Positions 25,305 through 33,987 of a DNA stretch of 64,000 nt are shown here, piece by piece (position 1 is the stretch's first letter; every line of letters starts with the position of its first letter). The notes beneath the pieces are model-generated. The model saw nothing but the letters and a program-made list of their open reading frames with translations, searched no databases and was not told the origin of the DNA. The position numbers and the translations under genes were made by a program. Source of the stretch: Brevibacillus sp. SYP-B805 (GTDB taxonomy: Bacteria > Bacillota > Bacilli > Brevibacillales > Brevibacillaceae); NCBI RefSeq assembly GCF_011059135.1, contig NZ_JAALGD010000009.1, positions 120,183-184,182 on the forward strand, written 5' to 3'.

Positions 25305-28190
25305 ATGCGGGAACGTGTCAGACAGATCATTGCACAGGAGGACAAAAAGAAACCGCTTACGGATGAACAAATCGCCAGCCGGTTGGGATTGCGGCGCGAT
25401 GAGGTTACGCTGCTCCGGCACCAGTTAAAGATACCCGATTCGCGCAAACGGCGCCATGACCTGTTAAAGCATGATCTGGAGCAGCTGCTGAAGCAGAACG
25501 CGCGTTTGACGACAAGGGAATTGACGAAAAGGCTGAAGGAGCGAGGCTACGACGTTTCCCGTTTCACCGTTCAACAGCTGCGCAGTCAATTGCAAGCGCT
25601 TTCGGCCGATCAAGCGCCCGTCCCCTCACGACCACGGACCAAAGCGCCGAAAGGATCGGCCCATGTCACGTTTGCCGGCATGATTGGGGCGAAAGGTACC
25701 TTAAAAGCGGCGATTCAGCAGGCACAGGCTGCCGTCTTGTATCCTCCGCACGGTCTGCACACGCTTCTCTTCGGGGCGACCGGCGTGGGGAAAAGCAGGA
25801 TGGCGGAAGCGATGTATCATTTTGCCGTGGAGCAGAGGGTGATGAAGCCGAACGCGCCCTTTGTGGTATTCAACTGTGCCGATTACGCCAAGAACCCGCA
25901 GCTGCTGCTCTCACAGCTCTTTGGCTATGTCAAGGGAGCCTTTACGGGGGCGCAGCAGGATAAACCGGGGCTGGTGGTGCAGGCCGATGGCGGGATCCTC
26001 TTTTTGGATGAAATACATCGCCTCCCCCCTGAGGGACAGGAGAACTTGTTCTACCTGATCGACAAGGGGGTTTACCGGCGGTTGGGCGAGGTCCAGTTTC
26101 AACAGAAGGCAAACATCCTGATTGTGGGAGCGACGACGGAGAGTCCGGAATCCAGCTTGCTCCTGACGCTGCGCCGACGGATTCCCATGACCATCGAGCT
26201 GCCTTCGCTGGCTGATTGGACCCCGCAGGAACGGCTTTCCCTGATCTTCCACTTTTTTAACGAAGAGGCGGACCGCATCGGCAAAGAGCTGGTCGTGCAG
26301 CGGGAGGTGATTGCTGCCCTGCTGACGTACGACTGTCCGGGCAATGCCGGACAGCTGCACAGCGATATACGTGTCCTGCTGGCCAAAGCATTTTTGAAGA
26401 CGATGCATCAGGAGAAGCGCGGTGAGGTACGGGCCGAACGGGTTGATTTGCCGATGCATCTGTTTCACCATCTGGCGGGGAAAGAGCTGCTGCCGGAACT
26501 GCCGATGCTTAAGAAAGAACACTTCCGCTACATCCCCGGTCAGCGGGCAGATCTTGTCGAAGGGGAAGAGGAGGAGCAGTCCGTCGAGCATCTCTACACG
26601 TGGGTGATTGACCGTTATCAGAACCTGAAAGAACAGGGGCACAGCGAAGAGTTGATTCAGTTGATCGTCCACAAGGAACTTGATTCCCGCATGGAAACGG
26701 CGGCGGGCGACCATGACAGGAAGCGGACGGTACGACTGCAGCAGCTGGCCAGGCTGGTTGGCGAGCAGGTGGTGCAGACTGTGGAGAAAATGCTGTGGAT
26801 CGCAGAACGCCATCTGGTCCTGGATTACCCGCGCATCTCCTTTGCCCTGGCGATTCACCTGCGGGGACTGCTTGACCGCGATCCCGGGCGAAAATGGCCG
26901 GATAGACCGATTGCGATCGATACCGAGTCGATGGAGTACAGGGTTGCCAGCGAGATGGCCAAGGTGGTGCAGTCCATGTGGGAGATCGTCCTGCCCCGGC
27001 ATGAAAAGGCGCTTCTGGCGATGTATCTGAAGCAGTGTTCGGTCTATACCGAACCGAAGGCATTGGTCGGCATGGTGGTCGCCTCCTACGGTCAGGTGGC
27101 AAAAAGCATGGTGGATGTGGCCAACCGCCTGTTCGGGAAAAAGCACGCGCTGGCCGTTGAACTTTATTGGAACGACGATATTGAGCAGGCGATTCAGCGC
27201 ATCGGGATGGCAATCCAGCAGGCGGATCAGGGGGAAGGGGTTGTCCTGCTGGCGGATATGGGCTGCAACATGCTGAGTGAAGCGGAATGGCAAGCGAGGC
27301 TTGGCGTACGTGTCAAGGTGGTCTCTCCCGTATCCACCACCCTGGTGGTCGAGGTGATGCGCAAATGTCTCTATGCGAGCGAGGGGCTGGAGCAGATGGT
27401 ACAACACATCCAGATGCTGTCGGCAATGCCGGTGACCGGAGGGGAACACAAGCTTCCGGCCAAACCGGTCGCCATCATTACGATTTGCTTGACCGGCAAT
27501 GGGGCGGCACTGATGCTGGAAGCCCTGCTTCGCGAAAAATTGGCAGTCGCCGGCGAACAAATCGTCATCCTCAGCGCCAGTTCGCTGTCGGTTCGCCAAA
27601 CCTACGATACGTGGCGGCAAACGTACCATATTCTCGCCGTGGTGGGGACAATCAATCCGTTCCTGGAAGGGGTGCCCTTCGTCTCGGTCAAGGAGATAGC
27701 CGATGAGACGGGGATCAGCTTTATCAAAAGGCTGCTTGCCGTTGCCAGGGATGTGGACGCACAGACGGAGAAACGACATTCCTATCGGCTTCGCCATCTG
27801 CTCAACCCGCACCTGATCGTCTCCAATCTGGCTGCCAGCAGCAAGGAGGAAGTGATCGAACGGCTTGCCTCCTTGCTGGACCAGCATGGCTGTGTCGGGC
27901 CCCAATTTTTGCAGAAAGTATGGGAGCGGGAGAAATTGGGCAGTACCTGTCTGCTGGGAGTGGCCATCCCCCATGCGGATACGTCACAGACCATTCAACC
28001 CGCCATTGCGATCGCACAGCTGGTACAACCGGTGGAATGGGAACCGGGAACCAAGGTGCACCAGGTCATCATGCTTGCCTTGACCGAGAACTGTCAGCCG
28101 GCGGTGGAGGAACTGTACCAGCTGATAAACGATCATCATGCTGCTTGCGGATCGCTGGATCTGCAGGCGTTGTTGCGGATGTACCCATAA
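25305..28190 (+). CDS. LevR-like sigma-54-dependent activator with PTS regulatory domains
   Basis: A 961-residue activator. An N-terminal DNA-binding region (~1-100) is followed by an AAA+ domain with Walker A GATGVGKS (157-164), the sigma-54 contact motif GAFTGA (211-216) and Walker B GGILFLDEIHR. A PRD domain follows (~430-545; His in ALAIHLRGLL), then an EIIA-mannose-like domain (~580-690), a GatB-like domain (Cys in AIITICLTGNGAA) and a C-terminal fructose-type EIIA domain with H890 in AIPHAD. The EIIA-mannose-like domain has VASYGQ where that family has a phospho-His, so this site looks lost. B. subtilis LevR instead ends in a second PRD. It very probably drives the sigma-54 promoter at 22.87 kb, with activity set by PTS phosphorylation. 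Confidence 0.88.
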   Translation: MRERVRQIIAQEDKKKPLTDEQIASRLGLRRDEVTLLRHQLKIPDSRKRRHDLLKHDLEQLLKQNARLTTRELTKRLKERGYDVSRFTVQQLRSQLQALSADQAPVPSRPRTKAPKGSAHVTFAGMIGAKGTLKAAIQQAQAAVLYPPHGLHTLLFGATGVGKSRMAEAMYHFAVEQRVMKPNAPFVVFNCADYAKNPQLLLSQLFGYVKGAFTGAQQDKPGLVVQADGGILFLDEIHRLPPEGQENLFYLIDKGVYRRLGEVQFQQKANILIVGATTESPESSLLLTLRRRIPMTIELPSLADWTPQERLSLIFHFFNEEADRIGKELVVQREVIAALLTYDCPGNAGQLHSDIRVLLAKAFLKTMHQEKRGEVRAERVDLPMHLFHHLAGKELLPELPMLKKEHFRYIPGQRADLVEGEEEEQSVEHLYTWVIDRYQNLKEQGHSEELIQLIVHKELDSRMETAAGDHDRKRTVRLQQLARLVGEQVVQTVEKMLWIAERHLVLDYPRISFALAIHLRGLLDRDPGRKWPDRPIAIDTESMEYRVASEMAKVVQSMWEIVLPRHEKALLAMYLKQCSVYTEPKALVGMVVASYGQVAKSMVDVANRLFGKKHALAVELYWNDDIEQAIQRIGMAIQQADQGEGVVLLADMGCNMLSEAEWQARLGVRVKVVSPVSTTLVVEVMRKCLYASEGLEQMVQHIQMLSAMPVTGGEHKLPAKPVAIITICLTGNGAALMLEALLREKLAVAGEQIVILSASSLSVRQTYDTWRQTYHILAVVGTINPFLEGVPFVSVKEIADETGISFIKRLLAVARDVDAQTEKRHSYRLRHLLNPHLIVSNLAASSKEEVIERLASLLDQHGCVGPQFLQKVWEREKLGSTCLLGVAIPHADTSQTIQPAIAIAQLVQPVEWEPGTKVHQVIMLALTENCQPAVEELYQLINDHHAACGSLDLQALLRMYP

Positions 28191-28208
28191 AAGAAGGAGG
28201 AGTTCACA

Positions 28209-28472
28209 ATGGAAAAACAGGTGATCATTCGAAACAAGGCGGGTCTCCACGCCCGTCCGGCAACCCTTTTTGTGAAAACGGCAGGACAATTTCAGGCGGA
28301 AATCACGGTGCAGCTGGATCAGAAGATCGCCAACGCGAAAAGCATCATGAACATCATGACGCTGAGCGCCAAAAAGGACAGCGTGTTGACGCTCAGAGCG
28401 GAAGGACCCGACGCAGCGGAAGCGTTGGAAACGTTGGCTGCGCTGGTGGAAAGCAAATTTGGCGAAGAGTAG
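28209..28472 (+). CDS. HPr family phosphocarrier protein
   Basis: An 87-residue HPr paralogue with both regulatory sites: H14 in KAGLHARPA (usual His15) and S45 in NAKSIMNIM (usual Ser46, target of HPr kinase). Unlike Crh, it should therefore carry phosphate from enzyme I. It follows the LevR-like gene by 18 nt with an AAGGAGGAG site, implying co-transcription and a dedicated role for the island's PTS systems; the general ptsHI is not in the window. It ends 10 nt before the next promoter. Confidence 0.92.
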   Translation: MEKQVIIRNKAGLHARPATLFVKTAGQFQAEITVQLDQKIANAKSIMNIMTLSAKKDSVLTLRAEGPDAAEALETLAALVESKFGEE

Positions 28473-28482
28473 GGTGTACACC

Positions 28483-28544
28483 TTGACACTTTTGTCGGAA
28501 GATTTATAATAAATTACAAATGTAATGTATTAGAACAAATGTAA
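28483..28544 (+). promoter_or_regulatory. Sigma-A promoter with tandem operator upstream of the 54-aa ORF and E1-E3 genes
   Basis: TTGACA (28483) and TATAAT (28505), spacer 16, form a strong promoter. Just downstream lie TTACAAATGTAA (28514) and GAACAAATGTAA (28533), two palindrome-like 12-mers whose starts are 19 bp apart. The same pair at the same spacing occurs at 33540 and 33559. SorC/DeoR-type repressors bind palindromic sites of this sort, and one is encoded at 37.5 kb. Confidence 0.8.
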
Positions 28545-28567
28545 GGTGTGATCCGGAGGTGGCATCC

Positions 28568-28732
28568 ATGCAAGCCCTTGAAAAGGTAACTCCCGGAACA
28601 AAGGTGTTTAAATTGTTTGCGCATGAGAAGCTGATTTGTGAAGGGAAGGAAGAGGTGTTTATCATCTCGATCCAGCGAATGTCACGGGAGGAGTATGAAC
28701 GCCGCTTGAAGCAGCGCCCTGCGGATCAATAA
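28568..28732 (+). CDS. 54-residue small protein of unknown function
   Basis: A short gene with a CGGAGGTGG site eight bases before its ATG. The product begins MQALEKVTPGTKVFKLFAHE and ends in a charged helix (MSREEYERRLKQRP). It contains one Cys, no membrane segment and no domain I recognise. It lies alone between a strong promoter/operator and an intrinsic terminator, ahead of the E1-E3 genes. It may be a small regulator or just the first cistron of an attenuated operon. Confidence 0.6.
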   Translation: MQALEKVTPGTKVFKLFAHEKLICEGKEEVFIISIQRMSREEYERRLKQRPADQ

Positions 28733-28764
28733 CAAGCACCCCCAGAATATCCAACGCTTGGACC

Positions 28765-28805
28765 ACGGGTCATGTGAGGAGAATTCTTCATCTGACCCGT
28801 TTTTT
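28765..28805 (+). terminator. Terminator between the 54-aa ORF and the E1 alpha gene
   Basis: ACGGGTCA pairs with TGACCCGT and is followed by TTTTTT. No strong promoter was seen between this terminator and the E1 alpha gene, so the dehydrogenase genes may depend on read-through, which would make it an attenuator. Confidence 0.75.
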
Positions 28806-28863
28806 GTTTGCTGCACAGTTGGTGCGATATTCGTCTCCCGGACAGGAAAAGGAGGAAACCGGC

Positions 28864-29850
28864 GTGATAACCAATCTAAGCGTACCCCCGATGATCACCG
28901 AGGCCAAACTGGTGGAGCTGTTTCATCAGATGTGGCTGATCCGTTTTTTTGACGAGAAGGTAGACGAGTTTTTTGCCAAAGGGATGATCCATGGCACGAC
29001 CCATCTCTGTGTGGGGCAGGAGGCATCGGCGGCGGGAGCATGCGCCGTTCTGGAGGAGCGTGACAAGATCACCAGCACCCACCGGGGACATGGGCATTGT
29101 ATTGCCAAGGGCGCGGATGTGAACCGGATGATGGCCGAGCTGTTTGGGCGGGAAACCGGTTACTGCCGGGGCAAGGGTGGCTCCATGCATATCGCGGATG
29201 TGGAAAAGGGCAACCTCGGCGCCAATGGTATCGTCGGCGGCGGCATCCCGATTGCCGTCGGATCTGCGCTGACGTCGAAGATGAAGAATCTGGGGTATGT
29301 GACCCTTTGCTTCTTCGGGGATGGCGCTTCCAACGAAGGCAGTTTCCACGAAGCGATCAACCTGGCAGCCGTCTGGAACCTGCCGGTTGTCTTTATCTGT
29401 GAAAACAATCAATACGGCATGTCCGGTCCGGTGAAGGAGATGGTGAAGATTGCCAACATCGCGGATCGTGCGGCTGCCTACGGCATTCCGGGGCATGTGG
29501 TGGATGGAAATGATATTTTCGCGATGATGAACGTTACCTATGAAGCTGTGCAGCGCGCCCGGAACGGCGAAGGGCCCACCCTGATCGAGGCCAAGACATA
29601 CCGCTGGAAGGGACATTCCAAAAGCGATGCCAAAAAGTACCGTACGCGCGAGGAAGAGATGGAGTGGCGCAACAATCGCGATCCGATCGCCCGCATGAAA
29701 CAGGTGCTGCTCGCCGCCGGGATTCTGAGCGAAGAGGAAGCGGCCCGCATTGAGGCCAAAGCCAGACAGGAGATTGAAGAGGCGGTCCTGTTTGCGGAGA
29801 GCAGTCCGATGCCGTCACTGGCGATTCTCGAAGAAGATGTCTACGCCTGA
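28864..29850 (+). CDS. TPP-dependent dehydrogenase E1 component, alpha subunit (acetoin/pyruvate type)
   Basis: A 328-residue E1 alpha. The TPP/Mg motif is GDGASNEGSFHEAIN...NLPVVFICENNQYGMS; the substrate-side motif THRGHGHCIAKG and the phosphorylation-loop-like YRWKGHSKSDAKKYRT are also clear. It belongs to the short, heterotetramer-forming E1 type used by acetoin dehydrogenase and 2-oxoacid dehydrogenases. The start is GTG 28864 behind AAAGGAGGAAA; a longer frame upstream runs through the terminator and was rejected. First of four genes encoding a complete complex. Confidence 0.9.
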   Translation: MITNLSVPPMITEAKLVELFHQMWLIRFFDEKVDEFFAKGMIHGTTHLCVGQEASAAGACAVLEERDKITSTHRGHGHCIAKGADVNRMMAELFGRETGYCRGKGGSMHIADVEKGNLGANGIVGGGIPIAVGSALTSKMKNLGYVTLCFFGDGASNEGSFHEAINLAAVWNLPVVFICENNQYGMSGPVKEMVKIANIADRAAAYGIPGHVVDGNDIFAMMNVTYEAVQRARNGEGPTLIEAKTYRWKGHSKSDAKKYRTREEEMEWRNNRDPIARMKQVLLAAGILSEEEAARIEAKARQEIEEAVLFAESSPMPSLAILEEDVYA

Positions 29851-29871
29851 AGAAAGAAAGGAGCAGCGACG

Positions 29872-30855
29872 TTGAGAGAGATCACATACTTGGAAGCGGT
29901 TCGGGAAGCGATGTGCCAGGAGATGCGGGTGAATCCGGATGTGTTCATCATGGGGGAGGATATCGGCGTATATGGCGGAGCGTTTGGGGTAACCCGCGGC
30001 ATGATTGAAGAATTCGGTCCGGAGCGGGTGCGCAATACGCCGATCTCCGAAGCGGCCATCGCCGGTGCGGCCGTGGGGGCGGCCATGACCGGCATGCGCC
30101 CGATTGTGGAGATCCAATTCTCCGATTTTATTACTATCGCAACTGACCAGATCGTCAACCAGGCGGCCAAAACCCGCTACATGTTTGGGGGCAAGGGCAA
30201 GGTGCCCATGGTGCTGCGCACTCCCTCCGGTTCGGGCACGGGAGCAGCAGCCCAACATTCCCAAAGCCTGGAGGCCTGGATGGCCCATATCCCCGGCCTG
30301 AAGGTGATCCAGCCTTCTACCGCTTACGATGCCAAAGGATTGTTGAAAGCGGCGATCGATGATGACAACCCGGTGATTTTTTATGAACACAAGCTGCTGT
30401 ATCGCACCAAGGGGCATGTGCCGGAGGAGCCGTACTCGCTGCCGATCGGGAAAGCGGATATCAAGCGCCAGGGAACGGATGTGACCATCGTCGCCACGGC
30501 CATTATGGTTCACAAGGCTTTGCAAGCAGCGGTCGAGCTGGAGAAGGAAGGGATCAGCGTGGAAGTGGTTGACCCCCGTACGCTGGTGCCGCTGGACATC
30601 GAAACGATTGTAGCGTCCGTGAAGAAAACGGGCAGGGTCGTGGTGGTTCACGAAGCGGTCAAACGCGGGGGATTTGGCGGGGAAATCGCCAGCCTGATCG
30701 CCGAGAGCGAAGCGTTTGACTACCTCGATGCCCCCATCCGGCGGCTGGGCGGCAAAGCGGTTCCCATCCCGTATAACCCCATCCTGGAAAAAGCGGCCAT
30801 TCCACAGGAGCAGGATATTATTGACGCGGTCAAGGAGACGGTTTTCCGTCGCTGA
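29872..30855 (+). CDS. TPP-dependent dehydrogenase E1 component, beta subunit
   Basis: The 327-residue partner of E1 alpha. Signatures are [37 protein letters not shown], and [21 protein letters not shown] with the active-site His. The start is TTG 29872, preceded by AAAGGAG; no ATG fits. Together the subunits decarboxylate a 2-oxoacid, or cleave an alpha-hydroxyketone as acetoin dehydrogenase does, and transfer the acyl group to lipoate on E2. Confidence 0.9.
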   Translation: MREITYLEAVREAMCQEMRVNPDVFIMGEDIGVYGGAFGVTRGMIEEFGPERVRNTPISEAAIAGAAVGAAMTGMRPIVEIQFSDFITIATDQIVNQAAKTRYMFGGKGKVPMVLRTPSGSGTGAAAQHSQSLEAWMAHIPGLKVIQPSTAYDAKGLLKAAIDDDNPVIFYEHKLLYRTKGHVPEEPYSLPIGKADIKRQGTDVTIVATAIMVHKALQAAVELEKEGISVEVVDPRTLVPLDIETIVASVKKTGRVVVVHEAVKRGGFGGEIASLIAESEAFDYLDAPIRRLGGKAVPIPYNPILEKAAIPQEQDIIDAVKETVFRR

Positions 30856-30870
30856 AAAGGGGGAGGAGTC

Positions 30871-32097
30871 ATGGCGACCGGTGTATTCATGCCAAAATTG
30901 AGCATGACGATGGAGCAGGGAACGATCATCCAGTGGTTCAAGCAGGAAGGGGACGACGTTCGGGAAGGGGAACTCCTGCTCGAAGTCATGACGGACAAAA
31001 TCAACATCGAGGTGGAAGCGTACGCCACCGGCAAACTGTTGAAAATTTACTACGGGGCGAATCAAACCGTGCCGGTGAATCAAATCATCGCCTATATCGG
31101 CGAAGCAGACGAAGTCGTGCCGGAGCATCCGCCCGCATTGGACGAGACCGCCCGGCAAGCGGCTGAGGCGGGCGCAAATGAGCCGGGAGCAGCGGCGGCA
31201 CCGGAAACCGCCGCGCAGGAGCAAAAGATTCGCGCAACCCCGGTGGCACGCCGGATAGCGCGGGAGAACGGGCTCGCGCTGGAGCAGATCAAAGGGAGCG
31301 GGCCAAACGGTCGAATACACAGGATCGATGTCGAGCAAGCCCTTGCCCGGCGCTCGGCCCAAGCGGCCCCGCCCGTCAAGGAGCCGATCCGGTCGTCTGC
31401 GCCATCGCCGCTGCGTCAGCGCAAGCTGGAAGGGATGCGCAGGGTGATCGCCCAGCGGATGGCGCAAAGCGCCTTTACCGCCCCGCATGTGACGCTGACA
31501 ACGGAAGCGGACATGAGCCGGGCAATCGAGCTGCGGACGGAGCTGCTGCCTGCTGTGGAGAAGGCCACCGGGCTTCGCCTCTCGTACACGGAGGTGATCG
31601 TCAAGGCGGTCGCCACCGCGCTGGTGCGCCACCCGCATATCAACGTCTCCCTGCAGGATGATGTGCTGATCGAACGGGACGAGGTGAACGTGGGACTCGC
31701 CGTCGCCGTTCCGGACGGCTTGCTGGTGCCTGTGGTGAAACATGCCGACCGCAGGGGATTGGCCGAGTTGACGGCAGAATGCAAACGGCTGGCAGGGCTT
31801 GCCCGCGAAGGGAAGCTTTTGCCCGACGACATGCGGGGAGGAAGCTTTACGATCAGCAATTTGGGGATGTATGCGATCGATGCGTTTACCCCGATCATCA
31901 ATCCGCCCGAGATCGCGATTCTCGGGGTGGGGAGAATTCATGAAAAACCGGTGGGGGTCAACGGACAGATCCTGCTGCGTCCGATGATGACGCTCAGCCT
32001 GTCCTTTGATCATCGGGCAGTCGACGGGGCTCCGGCGGCGGCATTTTTACAGGAAATCAAGGAGATTCTGGAATCGCCCTGGCAGCTGTTGGTGTAA
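30871..32097 (+). CDS. Dihydrolipoamide acyltransferase (E2)
   Basis: A 408-residue E2. One lipoyl domain (1-78) with lipoyl lysine K43 in VMTDKINIEV is followed by an Ala/Glu-rich linker, a peripheral-subunit-binding domain (~118-155; RATPVARRIARENGL, GSGPNGRI) and the catalytic core with active-site FDHRAVDGAPAA. The MTDKINIE lipoyl motif is like that of acetoin and branched-chain complexes. It passes an acyl group, most likely acetyl, to CoA. Gaps to the neighbouring genes are 15 and 12 nt. Confidence 0.9.
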   Translation: MATGVFMPKLSMTMEQGTIIQWFKQEGDDVREGELLLEVMTDKINIEVEAYATGKLLKIYYGANQTVPVNQIIAYIGEADEVVPEHPPALDETARQAAEAGANEPGAAAAPETAAQEQKIRATPVARRIARENGLALEQIKGSGPNGRIHRIDVEQALARRSAQAAPPVKEPIRSSAPSPLRQRKLEGMRRVIAQRMAQSAFTAPHVTLTTEADMSRAIELRTELLPAVEKATGLRLSYTEVIVKAVATALVRHPHINVSLQDDVLIERDEVNVGLAVAVPDGLLVPVVKHADRRGLAELTAECKRLAGLAREGKLLPDDMRGGSFTISNLGMYAIDAFTPIINPPEIAILGVGRIHEKPVGVNGQILLRPMMTLSLSFDHRAVDGAPAAAFLQEIKEILESPWQLLV

Positions 32098-32109
32098 AAG
32101 GGAGGATGG

Positions 32110-33501
32110 ATGATGAGCAGGAACTGCGATATTGCCGTGATTGGCGGCGGACCGGCTGGCTATGTAGCGGCGATTCGAGGGGCAAAGGAAGGCAAGCGGG
32201 TGATATTGGTGGAGGCGGAGCAACTGGGCGGCACCTGCTTGAACAGGGGCTGCATTCCCTCCAAAACGCTCCTGCATCAGGCAGGTGTGCTGGATCAGAT
32301 TCGGCAGGCACAAGGCTGGGGGATCGAGACGGGCGAGCTCTCCTTTTCGATGCCGAAAATGATCGCCCGTAAAAATCAGGTGATCCAGCGTCTGCGCACC
32401 GGGATTGCCTCGCTGTTGAAGGCGGGCAGGATCGAACTGCTCTCCGGCTGGGGGGAAGTGCAGGCAGACAGGACCATTACCGTCCGGCTGCCGGAAGGAA
32501 AGACCGAACGGGTGCAGGCATCGTCCATTATTTTGGCGACGGGTTCTTCCCCCGCGGTACCGCCGATTCCGGGGTTGGAGGAGGTGCCGTATTACACCAG
32601 CGACACCATCTTTGACATGGAACAGCTTCCTTCCACCCTCGCCATTCTCGGCGGCGGGTTTATCGGCGTGGAGTTCGCCTGCATTTTTGCCAGCCTGGGC
32701 GTGGAGGTAACCCTGATTGAAATGGCGGAACGCCTGATCCCCGGGGAAGATGAAGATGCCTCGGCGGCCTTGACCAAATCGCTGCGCAAAAAAGGCGTCA
32801 AGGTGCTTGCGGGCTGGAAGGTGGCCTCCCTCAGACGAAACGGCGGAGTAATCCGGTTGCAGGCGGCGGAACCAACGGGTATCGTCCAAACCTTTGAGGC
32901 GGAGGCGCTGCTGGTGGCAACCGGCAGAAAGCCGAACACCTCCTCGTTTGCCAGCCTCGGGCTGGCCATGAACGGTTCTTTTGTGCAGGTAAACGAGTAT
33001 CTGGAAACAAGTATTCCCGGTATCTATGCGGCTGGCGATGTGATCGGCGGCTGGCAGCTGGCTCACGTCGCCAGTGCGGAGGGGCTGGTGGCTGCCATCA
33101 ACGCGGCGGGAGGACGGGAGAAAGTGAACTACAAGGCGGTTCCCCGTTGTGTGTACACCGATCCGGAAATCGCCAGCACGGGAATGAGCGAAGCGGAGGC
33201 TCGGGCGCGCGGCTATGCCGTGAAGACGGTGATTTACCAGCATATCGGCAACGGCAAGGCGTTGGCATCAGATCATCACCATGGGTTCACCAAGCTGATC
33301 GCCGAAGAGAAATATGGCGAAGTGCTGGGCATGGTGCTGGTCGGCCCCCATGTGACCGAGATGATTTCCACGGGTACGGCTTTCCTGATGATGGAGGCGA
33401 CGGTTGACGAGGTGGCAGGCATGATCTACCCCCATCCTACCGTATCCGAGAGTATCATGGAAGCAGCGGCCAAATGGCTGGGAAAAGGAATACACGCATA
33501 A
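32110..33501 (+). CDS. Dihydrolipoyl dehydrogenase (E3)
   Basis: A 463-residue flavoprotein that reoxidises the lipoyl group with NAD+. It shows the FAD motif IAVIGGGPAGYVAA, the redox disulfide GGTCLNRGCIPSK, the NAD motif AILGGGFIGVEFA and the C-terminal active-site HPTVSES. GGGAGG precedes the two adjacent ATG codons at 32110 and 32113. With its own E3, the complex is self-contained and not dependent on the housekeeping enzyme. No terminator was seen before the next promoter. Confidence 0.93.
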   Translation: MMSRNCDIAVIGGGPAGYVAAIRGAKEGKRVILVEAEQLGGTCLNRGCIPSKTLLHQAGVLDQIRQAQGWGIETGELSFSMPKMIARKNQVIQRLRTGIASLLKAGRIELLSGWGEVQADRTITVRLPEGKTERVQASSIILATGSSPAVPPIPGLEEVPYYTSDTIFDMEQLPSTLAILGGGFIGVEFACIFASLGVEVTLIEMAERLIPGEDEDASAALTKSLRKKGVKVLAGWKVASLRRNGGVIRLQAAEPTGIVQTFEAEALLVATGRKPNTSSFASLGLAMNGSFVQVNEYLETSIPGIYAAGDVIGGWQLAHVASAEGLVAAINAAGGREKVNYKAVPRCVYTDPEIASTGMSEAEARARGYAVKTVIYQHIGNGKALASDHHHGFTKLIAEEKYGEVLGMVLVGPHVTEMISTGTAFLMMEATVDEVAGMIYPHPTVSESIMEAAAKWLGKGIHA

Positions 33502-33517
33502 TTCAGAAAAATTGCGA

Positions 33518-33570
33518 TTGACTTGAAAGCGTTTTCTGTTTACAATTGTAACAAATAAGAACATATGTAA
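33518..33570 (+). promoter_or_regulatory. Promoter, cre site and tandem operator of the sorbitol-type PTS operon
   Basis: TTGACT (33518) and TACAAT (33541) are spaced 17 bp. Between them lies TTGAAAGCGTTTTCT (33523-33537), a perfect match to the CcpA cre consensus WTGAAARCGYTTWCW. TTACAATTGTAA (33540) overlaps the -10 box and GAACATATGTAA follows at 33559, the same tandem operator with the same 19-bp step as upstream of the 54-aa ORF. This predicts specific repression by a SorC-type regulator plus catabolite repression. Confidence 0.85.
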
Positions 33571-33582
33571 AGAGGTGATAAC

Positions 33583-33987
33583 GTGGTTTCCTGGGGGTTC
33601 GTGGTGCTGCTCTTTGCCGGGTTGTGGGTGCTGCAAATCATGCTGACGCAGCTGCAGATACGCCACTACCATCAGCAGCTGCGGGAGATGCAGCGGCAGC
33701 CGAACGGCTTTCTGGGTGTAGGCGTGAACAGACGGCGGATTGGCGTTGGCGCTGTGGTCATCCTTGTGACCGACGCGAAGGGCATTGTTACACAGTGCAA
33801 ACGGATGGCCGGCATCTCCGTCTTTTCCCGCTTCCGTCATCATCCGGAGCCGATTGGAGAACCGATTGACACGCTTTACGAGCGCGTCAGGCAACAGCCG
33901 AATCACCCCACGCAAACCGCCATTCGTCTGGCGATTGAACAGATTCGGGCCGCACAGGCCAAACAGCTGCAAGCCGACATATCGTAA
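33583..33987 (+). CDS. gutM: GutM family protein (glucitol operon regulator type)
   Basis: A 134-residue protein with one N-terminal membrane segment (~3-21) followed by a soluble part (GFLGVGVNRRRIGVGAVVILVTDAKGIVTQC, GISVFSRF) typical of GutM, which accompanies sorbitol PTS genes and affects their expression in enterobacteria and lactobacilli. The start is GTG 33583 behind AGAGGTGA. It is the first gene of the operon. Confidence 0.85.
   Translation: MVSWGFVVLLFAGLWVLQIMLTQLQIRHYHQQLREMQRQPNGFLGVGVNRRRIGVGAVVILVTDAKGIVTQCKRMAGISVFSRFRHHPEPIGEPIDTLYERVRQQPNHPTQTAIRLAIEQIRAAQAKQLQADIS

Noticed and set aside
28733..28863. Sigma-54 promoter for the E1 alpha gene, by analogy with acoABCL of B. 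subtilis
   Set aside because: No GG/GC pair with ten-base spacing fits the -24/-12 consensus in this stretch; the candidate at 28820 lacks the GC.
28864..33501. Housekeeping pyruvate dehydrogenase operon
   Set aside because: The genes are under an operator shared with a sugar PTS, sit behind an attenuator-like terminator and carry an acetoin-type lipoyl motif. A catabolic, inducible complex fits better, though pyruvate as substrate is not excluded.
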